Positions 1-8,713 of a stretch of DNA of 15,618 nucleotides are shown here, one piece after another. Under the pieces are notes generated by a model. That model saw only the letters and a list, made by a program, of their open reading frames with translations, was not told where the DNA came from and ran no database searches. Numbering within the stretch: the stretch's first letter is position 1; the number at the start of each line of letters is the position of its first letter. The stretch comes from Acanthaster planci (taxonomy: Eukaryota > Echinodermata > Asteroidea > Valvatida > Acanthasteridae). The stretch lies in contig NW_019091452.1 in NCBI RefSeq assembly GCF_001949145.1, forward strand, positions 434,237 to 449,854, written 5' to 3'. Position numbers and translations under genes: made by a program.

Positions 1-465
1 GTGTCTAATCTTGTGACTGGTCTGTGACTAGTCGTGTCTAATCTTGTGTCTATATAGTCTTGTGATTGGTCTCGAGACTGGTCTTTTGTCTGGTATTGTG
101 TCTAGTCTTGTGTCTAGTCTTGTGACTGGTCTTGTGTCTGGTCTTGTGTCTGGTCTTGTGTCTGGTCGTGTGACTGGTCTCATGTACTCTTGCAACTGCT
201 CTGATGGCTGTTGTATGACTGGTCTTGTGTCTAGTCTGGTGACCAGTCTTGTGTCTGGTCTTGTGTCTGGTCGTGTGACCAGTCTTGTGTCTGGTCTTGT
301 GTCTGGTATTGTGTCTGGTTTTGTGACTGATCATGTGACTGGTCTTACGATAGTCTTGTGTCTGGTCTGGTCATGTGTCTGGTCTTTTGTCTGGTCATGT
401 GACTGGTCTTGTATCTGATCATGTGACTGGTCTTATGATGGTCTTGTGTCTGGCCTTGTGACTAT
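1..465. repeat. 12-bp minisatellite (GTCTTGTGTCTG)n
   Basis: The left edge is a degenerate tandem array with a 12-bp unit, gtcttgtgtctg, and common variants gtcttgtgactg and gtcgtgtgactg. A short non-repeat interruption lies around 181-215. The unit is a multiple of three and lacks stops, so both strands carry spurious open frames with a 4-residue period (S-G-L-V on plus, K-T-R-H on minus). Those frames are by-products of the repeat and not genes. The array begins at or before the window edge, so its full length is unknown. Confidence 0.95.
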
Positions 466-1059
466 TCTTGATTAGACAACACTGATGTAGACTCAGTGTG
501 CTGGAACAAAATCTAAAAGACCACATCAAATGTACTTATAAAGAGTATTTCTACAAAAAGACAAGAAACAAATGATGTAAAAACCACCACCAACAGTTCC
601 AGGGGAAACACAGTTGACAAGGGGATTAAAATGAAGAGGTAAGGTCACTATTGTACCATACAGGGGAGTAACGTGAGGGCTGTCGCATGTGAGATTCTGT
701 ATTAAATGCTCGTCGTGTACTGGCTTTGGGTGTATTCAAATGACATCAAAATACCATGTGATCACACAATTTCCCAAACATTGGCAGCCGTTGCCGCTGC
801 TAAGCATCTGGTCAGGGACCGTAAATTGTACAGTGCACGTTGTGAAGAACACAGTGAAGCTCATTATCACGAAAATAACTGAAATCTCTCACAAACATGA
901 TAAAGGGGACAATGGTCACCAACTGTGTCACATACGGTTGTCATTACCGACTTAATTCAGTACTGGGTGCTGGCCCCAGATTTTCCCCAAACACTGAGGT
1001 CATTTTATCAAAGCTACCTTATGAAGGTTCTCTGCTACTCTTAACACAAGTGCTCTGCG
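466..1059. other. Unique non-coding stretch, no gene seen
   Basis: This stretch holds only short overlapping chance frames. I found no exon with paired splice sites, no RNA gene and no recognisable repeat. A minus-strand acceptor-like site near 511 (pyrimidines then AG) opens a 16-codon frame, but nothing else supports it. Confidence 0.6.
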
Positions 1060-1345
1060 AAGTTCTCTGGCCCTGGGTTTGAATCCCACCAAAGCCAGCA
1101 TGTGTATTCGGTTTTTAGCCCCTCATGATTTTGTGGTTCTGATCCAGAACACTCTTGGATTTTTCCTTGCCTTCTGCCTCTATGGCCTGGGTTCGAATCC
1201 CACCCAGGACAACACGTAAACAGGGTTTGCAGTCCTACATGACTCCATGGGTTCACCGAGAATACTCATCGGGGAGTTTTCTTCCCATCTGTAAAACTGT
1301 ACTGAGTTTCTTCTGTCTCCTCTCTACAGGGTTTTCCAAGCTAAA
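1060..1345 (+). repeat. tRNA-derived SINE-like block, two B-box copies
   Basis: Two copies of an RNA polymerase III B-box-like motif lie about 114 bp apart: ggtttgaatcc at 1076-1086 and ggttcgaatcc at 1190-1200. Each is followed by a similar tail (cccacc, then about 30 bp ending in a T-rich stretch and a CAG or TAG trinucleotide). The second copy keeps a perfect GTTCGAATCC. A third relative lies near 11660. I cannot see a good A box or a cloverleaf, so this is a tRNA-derived SINE fragment or dimer and not a tRNA gene. The minus-strand frame through it reads WDSNPG, a typical false peptide from antisense B boxes. Element ends are approximate. Confidence 0.6.
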
Positions 1346-2867
1346 TGTACATGTACAGCGCCTCGAGCACTTCTGAGGAATCCTTGGTGTCATTCCCAGA
1401 AATGATGAAGAATCGAAGTATTAACACCAAAAGTGGATAAAAGACACCAACGTTGCAAGAGCTGCCACACGTAGGAGTCTCAAAGTCTATGCAACATGAC
1501 TTATTGGTACACTGTGACAAATATCAGAATATTTGCCCCGAGCTGAAGTGCACCCCCATCGGCAAAATAAAGACGGGTGATTACAAGCGGGTTCTTGCAC
1601 GCGTTCTGCGTGTACGCAAAGACCATACAAGCCGGAGTAAATTAGTTACGCGTACTCGGCGTGCTCCGTGTCACGCGCGCATATACTCGCACCTCCTGGC
1701 GTGCGTATGCGGTGAGTACCCAAAAAACACCCTCTTTTGTTCTACTCGGAGCAGACAAGATATTCAACAAGAATCAGTCATTCATGTTCAAGCAAACTGC
1801 GCGTACACCACACCTTTCTATTCACATTGAAATGTGCAGCTGTGAATTCACTGCACACAAGGCGAGCAATAAACTAGTCTTGGAATAAAGGCTTGGCCTG
1901 TAGTAAAGGCCTTGGTAACGGATCTACAGTACACAGCATGGTTGGTTGCCATGGATCGACCAATCAGGACCAAAGATTCTGGTTTGATTCGAAAAATATT
2001 CAGTTACCCTATAGAGTACCAAAGCCCAACGTTACTTGGGACGGGAAGTGTAGAGCAAACATGGTTCGTGTGCTGGTTTTCACGCCTCTTACAACTCTGA
2101 GCGTGACTGATTTGCTTCAATACTCTATACCATGGGTTGTCGGTAGGATTCACAAGTTCACTTACTTAATTTTTTTTTTTACTTTTCAACAAACTGTGCA
2201 AACACCTGTTTTCAGATTAGTGGTTGAAAACTGTTGACAAACCACAAACTCACCATCGGATTTAAAAACACAACGAAAATCACTGCTAGAGACACCACCT
2301 TCCGAAGTCAAAGAAAATATTCCGTTTTTTTACACGTAAGGGACCGAATCCGTAAGTTTAATGGTTAGAAATGAGCACTGCTTGCCCATCACCAATGCAA
2401 AGCATCCGTTGCAAAATTAAAAAAAAAAAACTACGGCAGTTGCGGCAAAAGCCAACTCTCAGTAGGTTAGACCCATGAAAAAAAACGAAGCATGAAATTG
2501 CTTGTAGTAGTAAACTAAAGCGTGATTGTTAATGGTTGCAGTGTTAGAACTAAAGAGATTAGTAATGGCAACTAAGACGGTTAGTTTGCTTTTGTTTTCA
2601 TGGTTGTGGAAATAAGCTGTGTTAGATGAGGGTCTGCCCACAATATTAACAAAAGGATGTTTGTATATCACTCAGACGATCACAGGCAACATGTCTTTTT
2701 TCCCTTTTACATCTTTGGATCGTCTGTCAACTTGTACTTTTCAGGAATTCTGATGCCATGTCTTGATTGCTTGCTCAGTTTTACCCACAATCCCTTGTGT
2801 GTCCATCATAACATTCTGTGATGTCAATCTTGGTTGATATCCCAGACACGTGCATCAATCCTAAAGT
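1346..2867. other. Non-coding region downstream of the minus-strand gene
   Basis: No credible exon is seen on either strand. Contents worth noting are a GTACATGTAC palindrome at 1347-1356, a CpG-dense patch at about 1585-1720 rich in acgcg and tgcgt words, and short T or A homopolymers (for example 2170-2180 and 2419-2430). The frame at 1453-1830 (plus) crosses the CpG patch, has no recognisable domain and looks like chance. A plus-strand donor-like gtgagt follows at about 1711, but no matching acceptor-bounded exon is convincing. Confidence 0.5.
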
Positions 2868-2916
2868 TCACAGAACACATGGCCAATCAGCCGTCTCAAA
2901 ATTCCTCACATTTATT
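2868..2916 (-). terminator. Possible poly(A) signal and GU-rich element
   Basis: On the minus strand AATAAA lies at 2916-2911. About 25-45 nt further downstream is a GT-rich segment (tgtgttctgtg, about 2885-2873). This is the usual arrangement of a cleavage and polyadenylation site. It sits about 250 nt past the stop codon of the candidate terminal exon at 3256-3164, a reasonable 3' UTR length. AATAAA is common by chance in AT-rich DNA, so the call depends on the exon model. Confidence 0.35.
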
Positions 2917-3163
2917 GACCAGATGCCAATGCCACATCACAATTTTGTTTACCGTTTCCAAAGTGCAGTTCCTAACTTTTTGGGTTTTGTTTCATTGGGT
3001 ACGCAACTTGATTTTACAAGATTCAGTGGTGGTACTTTTGTTTTTAAACAATCAATTTTTTTTTGAGGCACTAAAATCTGGAAACTCAGCTGTGCAACAA
3101 ATGTCTATCCTCTTATCTTGTTTTACGAAAATTAAAAAAGTAAAAGATTTAGTGCGAAACTGT

Positions 3164-3256
3164 TCAAGAAAGATACTGCCTTTCGGAAGCGTGGGAACCG
3201 ATCCATCTTGTGCTCTTGTAAATGGGGGCACTTTTAATTAACACACAATTACCAGC
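3164..3256 (-). CDS. Candidate terminal exon E7 (31 codons with stop)
   Basis: A minus-strand acceptor (tgattattgttttag) precedes a frame that runs in phase 0 for 30 residues to a TGA at 3166-3164. Phase 0 matches the end of exon E6, leaving a 149-nt intron. The peptide contains another tyrosine motif (SAPIYKST) and ends in ERQYLS, in keeping with the tyrosine motifs of E1, E4 and E5. A poly(A) signal candidate follows about 250 nt later. Doubts: a 30-residue open frame is not rare by chance, the base composition is not distinctive, and E6 may instead run on to its own stop near 3358. Confidence 0.3.
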   Translation of the reverse strand, partial: AGNCVLIKSAPIYKSTRWIGSHASERQYLS

Positions 3257-3405
3257 CTAAAACAATAATCACGTTGCAATTGTGGGCATCCTTTTGTTAA
3301 TAATGCATCCTTTTATAGTCAGGTAACTCTACAAGCCAGCACAACCCTTTTTCTTTGCTATTTCTTTCTTTTTTTTTTTTCTTCCTTGTTTTGGCTGCAA
3401 CCTAC

Positions 3406-3672
3406 CATCCCTCTGGAATGAGCATCCTGCGAGTTGCCATGTTCCCCAACACCAAAGGCGTGCTTTAGCGCCTCCACCGGGCTCGAGAACACCCCCTTTT
3501 CGGGCGTGGCCAAAGGCGCCCGGGGGGCGTGCCCGTGCCTGCCTGGGGCCGTCGTGGCGTTGGCGGTGAAGGGGAGGTGGTTAGGTCGGACCAATCCAGC
3601 TCCGCCCCCGAGGTGGGGGTCTCGCGGTTTGCTAAGTTTGTCGACAACTTGTTGGTAATGAGCCATGTTCAG
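3406..3672 (-). CDS. Exon E6: Pro/Gly/Ala-rich segment, 89 codons
   Basis: The acceptor is ...cccggtattaaag with a good pyrimidine tract upstream (gcttccttcctgctctgtcc). The donor after 3406 is ATG|gtaggt. The exon is 267 nt in phase 0 at both ends, matching the phase-0 donor of E5. It is clearly more GC-rich than its AT-rich surroundings, as expected of coding sequence. Residues 1-20 include HYQQVVDKLSKPRDP; 21-60 are rich in Gly, Ala, Pro and His and look disordered; 61-75 read VFSSPVEALKHAFGV, which looks like a short helix. No named domain was recognised. A second frame is also open for about 180 nt here, but it hits a stop and needs a different acceptor. If the donor is not used, the frame continues for 15 Lys-rich residues to a TAG near 3358, giving an alternative C terminus. 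Confidence 0.55.
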
Positions 3673-5251
3673 CTTTAATACCGGGACAGAGCAGGAAGGA
3701 AGCAAACAGTTTTTCACAGAAATCAACTTTTTTGTTGGTTACACTTAAATAAAAACAAGAAAACAACAATAAAAACAAGAAAATAAAACTGCCCTTTTTA
3801 ACACTGGACTTGCTACTGAATATTCTGTTGACCATTTTCATGACTATTGTGAGGCTTTTGCCATGGCCAACTCCTCTGCTTTGATGAATTAGTTCATGTG
3901 ATGGACTATGTTCAAATGCGTGATGTGCACTCGATGTAGAAGAAATAAAAATGCTCTGTGCAGTCAGTTAAGTTTTTGTTTGTCTCTGCACTGAAGTTCA
4001 ATATTCAGGGTCGTACTGTTGGCATTTATGAAGGACAGCAGCTTTTGAACTGTCACGCGAGTTTCATGACTTCTCTCAGAATCTCTCAAATAAAACTGAA
4101 GTTTCTCTGGAACAACGTGATGATAAAAGTTTGGGGGCCCGAGGTAAGTCGTATCAATCTGATTCTCTCCAGTAAACAAGAACATGTTTTTCACTCTTCC
4201 ATTTTACAAAAAATCCGGAAAAACAGAAGAAATGGAACGCAAAATACTAAGGAGATATCGCAAACAAATGAAGAATATATGTCTACACCAGGCATGTTTA
4301 TGAGAGCTTAAATACAACAAGCACATTTTCCTCAAACTTTCCCGAGCCAAGTAAACCAAATTAGTAGAACTGAAAAACAAACGCAGAGTAAATAATAAAC
4401 CGGTTACTTGGACGGCCTCCACCTACATGTAGCAAGCCCGGTTAGTCAAACCATGAGCCACGCTTGAACTTGGATAACATAAACCGTTCACAGCTAGTTT
4501 ACACAGACCCGTTTCCTTCATTCCAAAAACACCAAAACCTCAGTCCTTAAAAAATCTAGTGAACACGGAAAGGTTACTGAAAAGAAAAGGATGGTCCCAT
4601 CTTTGAGTACGATGCATTGATACAGAACTTCAGAGTGTACAATCACAAATGTAGAATTTTCCTGAATTCTATGGAAAGCCCCAAGAATATTTCGGCCCAT
4701 GTGATCTACAAAAGATGGAAACTATTTTGCCAGCTGTTTTTTAAAATAAAAAATACTATTGGTCTTCCCGCCGTAAAGGTGCTTCAAAATGAACAAATAG
4801 CAAGCCTTTTTTAAGGATTAATTTTGGAAATCAAATTCACTGGTAAGTTTAAGATTATGGCAATCAAGGACAATTAGGTATAGAAGACCAAACGTTGACT
4901 TTGCTATTTTTTTTTCAACAGTGCCTAAGTTCAGTATGTGAAGACAAGAATATCTGTCGTGAGAGCACCACACTTTCACTTTTTCTCTCATGATGAAGGA
5001 GTCCTACATGGTTCTAAATGCCATGGACAGTATATTAGATGCTATTTGTCAACTATCAAATTTGAAAATGCTCAACTTTTGAGTCAAAAATAGTTGACAG
5101 GCTTTGGAATATAATGTTTTGGCGATGACACCGTGCTTGCTTCCCTCCCCTTGACTGACAAACCACCAGTGAACTCTTCTGGCGCTTTTATTCTTTACCG
5201 GCATTAGTAAGAGCGTATGGCGTGTTTGGAGTGACACCGAGGCCAACTTAC
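3673..5251 (-). other. Intron between E6 and E5 (1579 nt)
   Basis: AT-rich sequence with no supported exon. A plus-strand acceptor/donor pair (ttctctcag at about 4080, then GAG|gtaagt at about 4143) encloses an open segment, but it lies antisense to the gene with no partner exons. Several minus-strand pyrimidine-AG sites (near 4580 and 4370) lead almost at once to stops in the required phase. Confidence 0.5.
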
Positions 5252-5337
5252 CGGTTTGGGTGGGACGGCCGGTTTGGGGCGGGCTGTGGGCGTGCCCTCT
5301 GCTGAATCGTAGATGGGGTTGCGGACCATATGGTCAC
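5252..5337 (-). CDS. Exon E5: NPxY motif plus SH3-ligand proline stretch
   Basis: The acceptor is tctttgatgtccactcag and the donor is CCG|gtaagttgg, a perfect intron-side consensus. The 86-nt exon begins with two bases completing a Gly codon from E4 (phase 1) and ends in phase 0. Its 28 full codons contain VRNPIYDSAEG (residues 4-14), an exact NPxY signature as bound by PTB domains, and RPKPAVPPKP (19-28). The latter fits both RxxPxxP and PxxPxK patterns known for class I and class II SH3 ligands. This organisation is common in cytoplasmic tails of receptors and adhesion proteins and in docking proteins. The clean splice sites and the informative peptide make this one of the two strongest exons. 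Binding partners are inferred. Confidence 0.75.
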
Positions 5338-5494
5338 CTGAGTGGACATCAAAGAGTTGTGTGGAAGCATAGTGAGCAGAACCTTGGGTTGAGAAAGGAC
5401 AAAGTTCAAAACCATAACAGCCAGAGGCCCGGGGATAGTGTAGAACATAAAAAGACAGTATAGTTCTTAAGAATACAGGTGCAGTAGGTTACAC

Positions 5495-5521
5495 ACTGGC
5501 GCTCCTCTCTAATTTCCTGAA
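5495..5521 (-). CDS. Possible 27-nt microexon (QEIREERQ)
   Basis: A good minus-strand acceptor (tgcccttttctgttattcag) opens a 27-nt segment that would be phase 1 at both ends, exactly the phase needed between E4 and E5. It reads QEIREERQ between two split codons, a charged peptide typical of regulated microexons. The donor CAGT|gtgtaa is weak, which is the main doubt. It could equally be a decoy acceptor in the intron. Confidence 0.22.
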
Positions 5522-5545
5522 CTGAATAACAGAAAAGGGCAGATC

Positions 5546-5559
5546 GGGGGGGGGGGGGG
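5546..5559. repeat. G14 homopolymer run
   Basis: Fourteen consecutive G bases on the plus strand, inside the E4-E5 intron and about 25 nt upstream (in transcript sense) of the possible microexon acceptor. On the transcript it is a C14 run that would extend a pyrimidine-rich zone. Its length is likely to vary and to be prone to sequencing error. Confidence 0.9.
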
Positions 5560-6002
5560 CTTAACGGGGCTTGGCCTTTTCCAAAGCTAATGAAAGGCAG
5601 TTTTGTTTTGGTCAAATCTCCTCTTTCTTCCTTCCTCAATCTTGTAAAAAGGACCAAGATGTAGCATGGACCCTCGGAAAGCCTCAAAGGCCATGATTTC
5701 CAAAATGTGGGCCCTAATAAATAATTTGGCCTCCCCCCAAAGAGGTTTGGTACTGCATCTGCCCTTGCTGAGCGTATTTCTTTTCATCGAACGGGATGGC
5801 AAGCACTTCGCAGGTCACGCTGCCCATTTATATTCAGAAAAGGAGAGAGGCACATGAGATAAAACAACCCGCCCAAGGGCACAACATACGTCCAGTAGCT
5901 GGATGAATGAGAGAAACACACGTTATAAATCCTTTCATGTTATTGTGATTTCAATCATAGGCACGACCGTTTGCATTGCCACGGCCTCCACAAACTTCTT
6001 AC

Positions 6003-6047
6003 CATTCCGCGGCCCACTTGTGTCATAAATGATGTTATCCATCATTC
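6003..6047 (-). CDS. Exon E4: 45-nt tyrosine-motif exon
   Basis: The acceptor ctggtttcttctttacag and donor AATG|gtaagaag are both strong. The exon is 45 nt, phase 1 at both ends, and codes for MMDNIIYDTSGPRN plus two split Gly codons. NIIYDTS resembles the NPIYDSA of the next exon, so this looks like a tyrosine phosphorylation or docking motif carried on a cassette exon. A second, even more pyrimidine-rich acceptor lies 40 nt upstream (cag at 6090-6088). Using it would add a segment with an in-frame TAA. Short symmetric exons of this type are often alternatively spliced; that is inference here. Confidence 0.72.
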
Positions 6048-7251
6048 CTGTAAAGAAGAAACCAGAAACCGATTTATATTACATTGTCTGAGGGGAAAGA
6101 AGGAGGAAAATGAAAATGACCGACAGAGGAGAATTGCCGATACTGTGACCACAACACGCCAACCAAGCCAGATTATCCAATGGGCACAGTAGGCAACAAA
6201 CCTCAGGCCTTCAAAAAGTTCAGGGGCCTTGGAGAAAGTTTGAGTGTTGTCAAAATCACTGCAAGTACACCACTAGCACAGAAATCCATGCCTACATGTA
6301 CTCAAGAAACCTTTCAGTGTCTCTGTATTTTCGATAATCAGGAAACAAGCAGGGACAGGATCTTGTCTAGAGCCGGAAATAAGATCAGAAAAGCCTGAAT
6401 GCACCTTGCTAACTGGATCTACATTTTCTGGCCTGAAAACAAGGCTATTGTTTGGGAACTAGTATCCTGGCTTCATACTAGGTGCAAGGCCCGGTCACAA
6501 GCAAGCACTATAATAAAGGCCTATGGAACCCTGGTGCCTCGGGCCCATGGAACTCTTAATCTGGCCTCGATGGAGAGAAAATCAACCAATACAAATCAAA
6601 TGCAGTGGTTTTATTTTGCTTCCTGGTTAACCAATCCGGCGATGAACATGCAGGAGCGTCCATCCCTACAAATTAAAACCTACGGCTGTAAGACGCCAAT
6701 ACCATTTCTCGACAAATCAATGCTACGTAGGCTGCTCAATGGAGAGGCTTTGAGAACAAAATCAAAACTTAATACAGGCTGCATAAGCTAGCAATTTGAC
6801 ACACGAAACTACTGCAGTGGGAGAATTATCCAGAGTTGCTAAAAAAACACCTAATTGCCGAGCACACAATGGTACGTGTAATTGTTTTAATAAGGCCACA
6901 CTTCAGTTACTTTTAGGATTAAGTGACACTGTCAGTTTTCAGCCCAAATGGGAAAAAAAAACAAGTAAAAAAAAATGATTACTCCACAAGCATGTTGGGG
7001 AAAAAATTGAAACAATGAAATGAACAGTTTGCATCCTTTTTCCCTTAGTTTCAGCTACTTGGAGGTGTCGCTAGCATTCAATTAGTCTCCCTGTTTTACC
7101 AAACTACCGAGCTGGGGTGAGATCGGACACAAAATGAAATATCCAGAAAATAATCTCCGGAGGTCTAGGGGGCCGAACAGCGGTGTGGGGCCAAACGGTA
7201 TACACTTGGCATATGGCACACCCCTTGTCTCCCATATGAACACCTTTATAA
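6048..7251 (-). other. 3' part of the long E3-E4 intron
   Basis: No exon is supported. The plus-strand frames at 5971-6978 run end to end for about 1 kb but in shifting frames. They lack splice support or a recognisable motif and lie antisense to E4. The pyrimidine-rich alternative acceptor of E4 lies at 6088-6115. Confidence 0.5.
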
Positions 7252-7425
7252 TACGGACGATTCACGAAAGTGCACCTCCGAGAGTTTGCAACACGTTGGC
7301 CAATCACAATGTGCGAAATCTGTCGACCCAATACACGCACTTGGAAAGGATTGACAGATTTCGTGTGCTGTGATTGGCCAATGCAATGCAAACTCATGGA
7401 GGCCCACTGCTGTGAATCGCCCGTA
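7252..7425. repeat. Foldback (MITE-like) inverted repeat, arms about 74 bp
   Basis: The left arm 7252-7325 and right arm 7351-7425 are imperfect reverse complements around a 25-bp loop. Shared blocks include tacgg-cgattcac, cctcc, gagtttgca, ttggccaatcaca and cgaaatctgtc. The arms agree at roughly three quarters or more of positions by eye. Size, symmetry and lack of coding potential suit a decayed miniature inverted-repeat element. I could not identify a target-site duplication. The two chance frames here exist on both strands because of the symmetry. Confidence 0.75.
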
Positions 7426-8713
7426 GAAAGATTTTAAAAAACAGAAAGACTGTTTGAAAAGCAATGACATCAGGAAAATCTTGATTAAAAAAAATCTCAA
7501 AATCACGAAAACAAAAAACAGGCGAATTTCACCCCTGACTGAGAGTACCATTGACCTCAATTTGGATGTGAACTTTGTTTAATTTTTGATTCAGTCCTCC
7601 AACACTGCCAAGTTCCTTTTTCGTTTTGTTACATAATCCGCCAAGTAAGAAAAATGTGGCTTATTAACAAACTTAACAGCCGCAGTTTAACGAAAACTAT
7701 GAATCTGGCTCAATTTTCGACCAACAAAGAAATTGGCTAAGACAATATCTACAGCATTACGACTCCATAAAGTTGCATTCCGATGAAAAAATAAACTTAA
7801 CAAGCAGTACATGTATAGAAACAAAAAGACTACATTACAGCATTTCTACGGAGACAAAAAATTTAAAAAAAGTTTTTCGCTTCAAGGGGATGATTTCATC
7901 CATTACGAGGTTTAGCTGCGGGTGAAAATATTCCGACCCTATCTGAGAGAAACGAGGAAGAAAGACCAAGTTTGACAAGCAACCATTTCAGAGCCACTGG
8001 CCAAATTGCCCGGCAACCCGTGCCTGAAATGTGTTCTGGGTACCAGGCAAAATGAATTATTCGCAAATGGTCAACATCAAACTTGGCCCGAGGTGTTTCA
8101 GTCAGATTTGGATAATCTCATTTCATACTTCGATGAAAGCATCAAATTAAAAGACCAACGGTCCAATATTAAAGACATTCCTCCCCCTTCAACCTATGAC
8201 CACACCCCTGATTTTCTCCTCTCACCTCACTTCAAATATCAATAAAAATCAATGACAGAGTTTAAAAAATAAAAGGCCATCAATAAAATACAGAAAGCTG
8301 AAATGGTTTCCATTTTTTCCCCACAAACTGAGCTCTTTTCCTTGAATCTGTGGCTCGAGTGAAGCAACTACATGTACAAGTACTCTGTCAAAAGAAAGCA
8401 GCGTTAGTACACGGCAGACTGGCCTTTAAAATGTAAAAGCCAATATGAAATGAAAAACTGCATGTGTGCGTGGGACTGTTTCCCTCCTGTTAAAAAAAAA
8501 TGAATGAGTTAGCAAACATGAATATTGAGTCGTCGCTGTTCTTCGCATCTGTTCAAGTACACTGATCTTATATTCATTTTCATTGTTGGTGCATCCTATA
8601 GGATTAGAGGTTGTCATTCCTAATTGTGAATAGCCAAATGTTGGAGTGGTGACAAATTTTGGGGGCTTGTCCAGGAATTGAAAATGTATGTTCATGAATT
8701 TCAAGTAGAGATC
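7426..8713 (-). other. Middle of the E3-E4 intron
   Basis: AT-rich intron sequence. It contains a possible 36-nt microexon at 7907-7942 (listed separately) and a plus-strand frame at 8006-8245 ending near AATAAA-like words. That frame has some protein-like composition but no splice support, recognisable domain or partner exons. Confidence 0.45.
7907..7942 (-). CDS. Possible 36-nt microexon (RVGIFSPAAKP)
   Basis: The acceptor is excellent, a 24-nt nearly pure pyrimidine tract ending tttctctcag on the minus strand. The segment up to CTC|gtaatg is 36 nt and phase 1 at both ends, as needed between E3 and E4. It reads RVGIFSPAAKP between split codons. The donor is poor because its exon side is CTC, not the usual AG-like end. 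Without that donor the phase-1 frame reaches a TGA within a few codons. It may be a decoy acceptor. Confidence 0.2.

Larger units (their letters stand above)
5338..6002 (-). other. Intron between E5 and E4 (665 nt)
   Basis: Holds a G14 run on the plus strand and a possible 27-nt microexon (5495-5521), both listed separately. The minus-strand frames at 5406-5802 overlap each other and read through the G-run, and I regard them as chance. Confidence 0.5.

Noticed and set aside
44-418. Open frames of 124 (plus) and 94 (minus) residues
   Set aside because: Both are translations of the 12-bp minisatellite with a 4-residue period; no start context, splice sites or domain.
1041-1256. Minus-strand frame with WDSNPG motifs
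   Set aside because: Antisense reading of two B boxes in SINE-like sequence, a common false peptide.
3958-4311. Overlapping frames on both strands with a plus-strand gtaagt donor
   Set aside because: Mutually antisense, no partner exons, no motif; treated as intron.
8006-8245. Plus-strand 79-codon frame followed by AATAAA-like words
   Set aside because: Composition is fairly protein-like, but there is no convincing promoter, upstream exon or domain, and it lies antisense inside the intron of the minus-strand gene.
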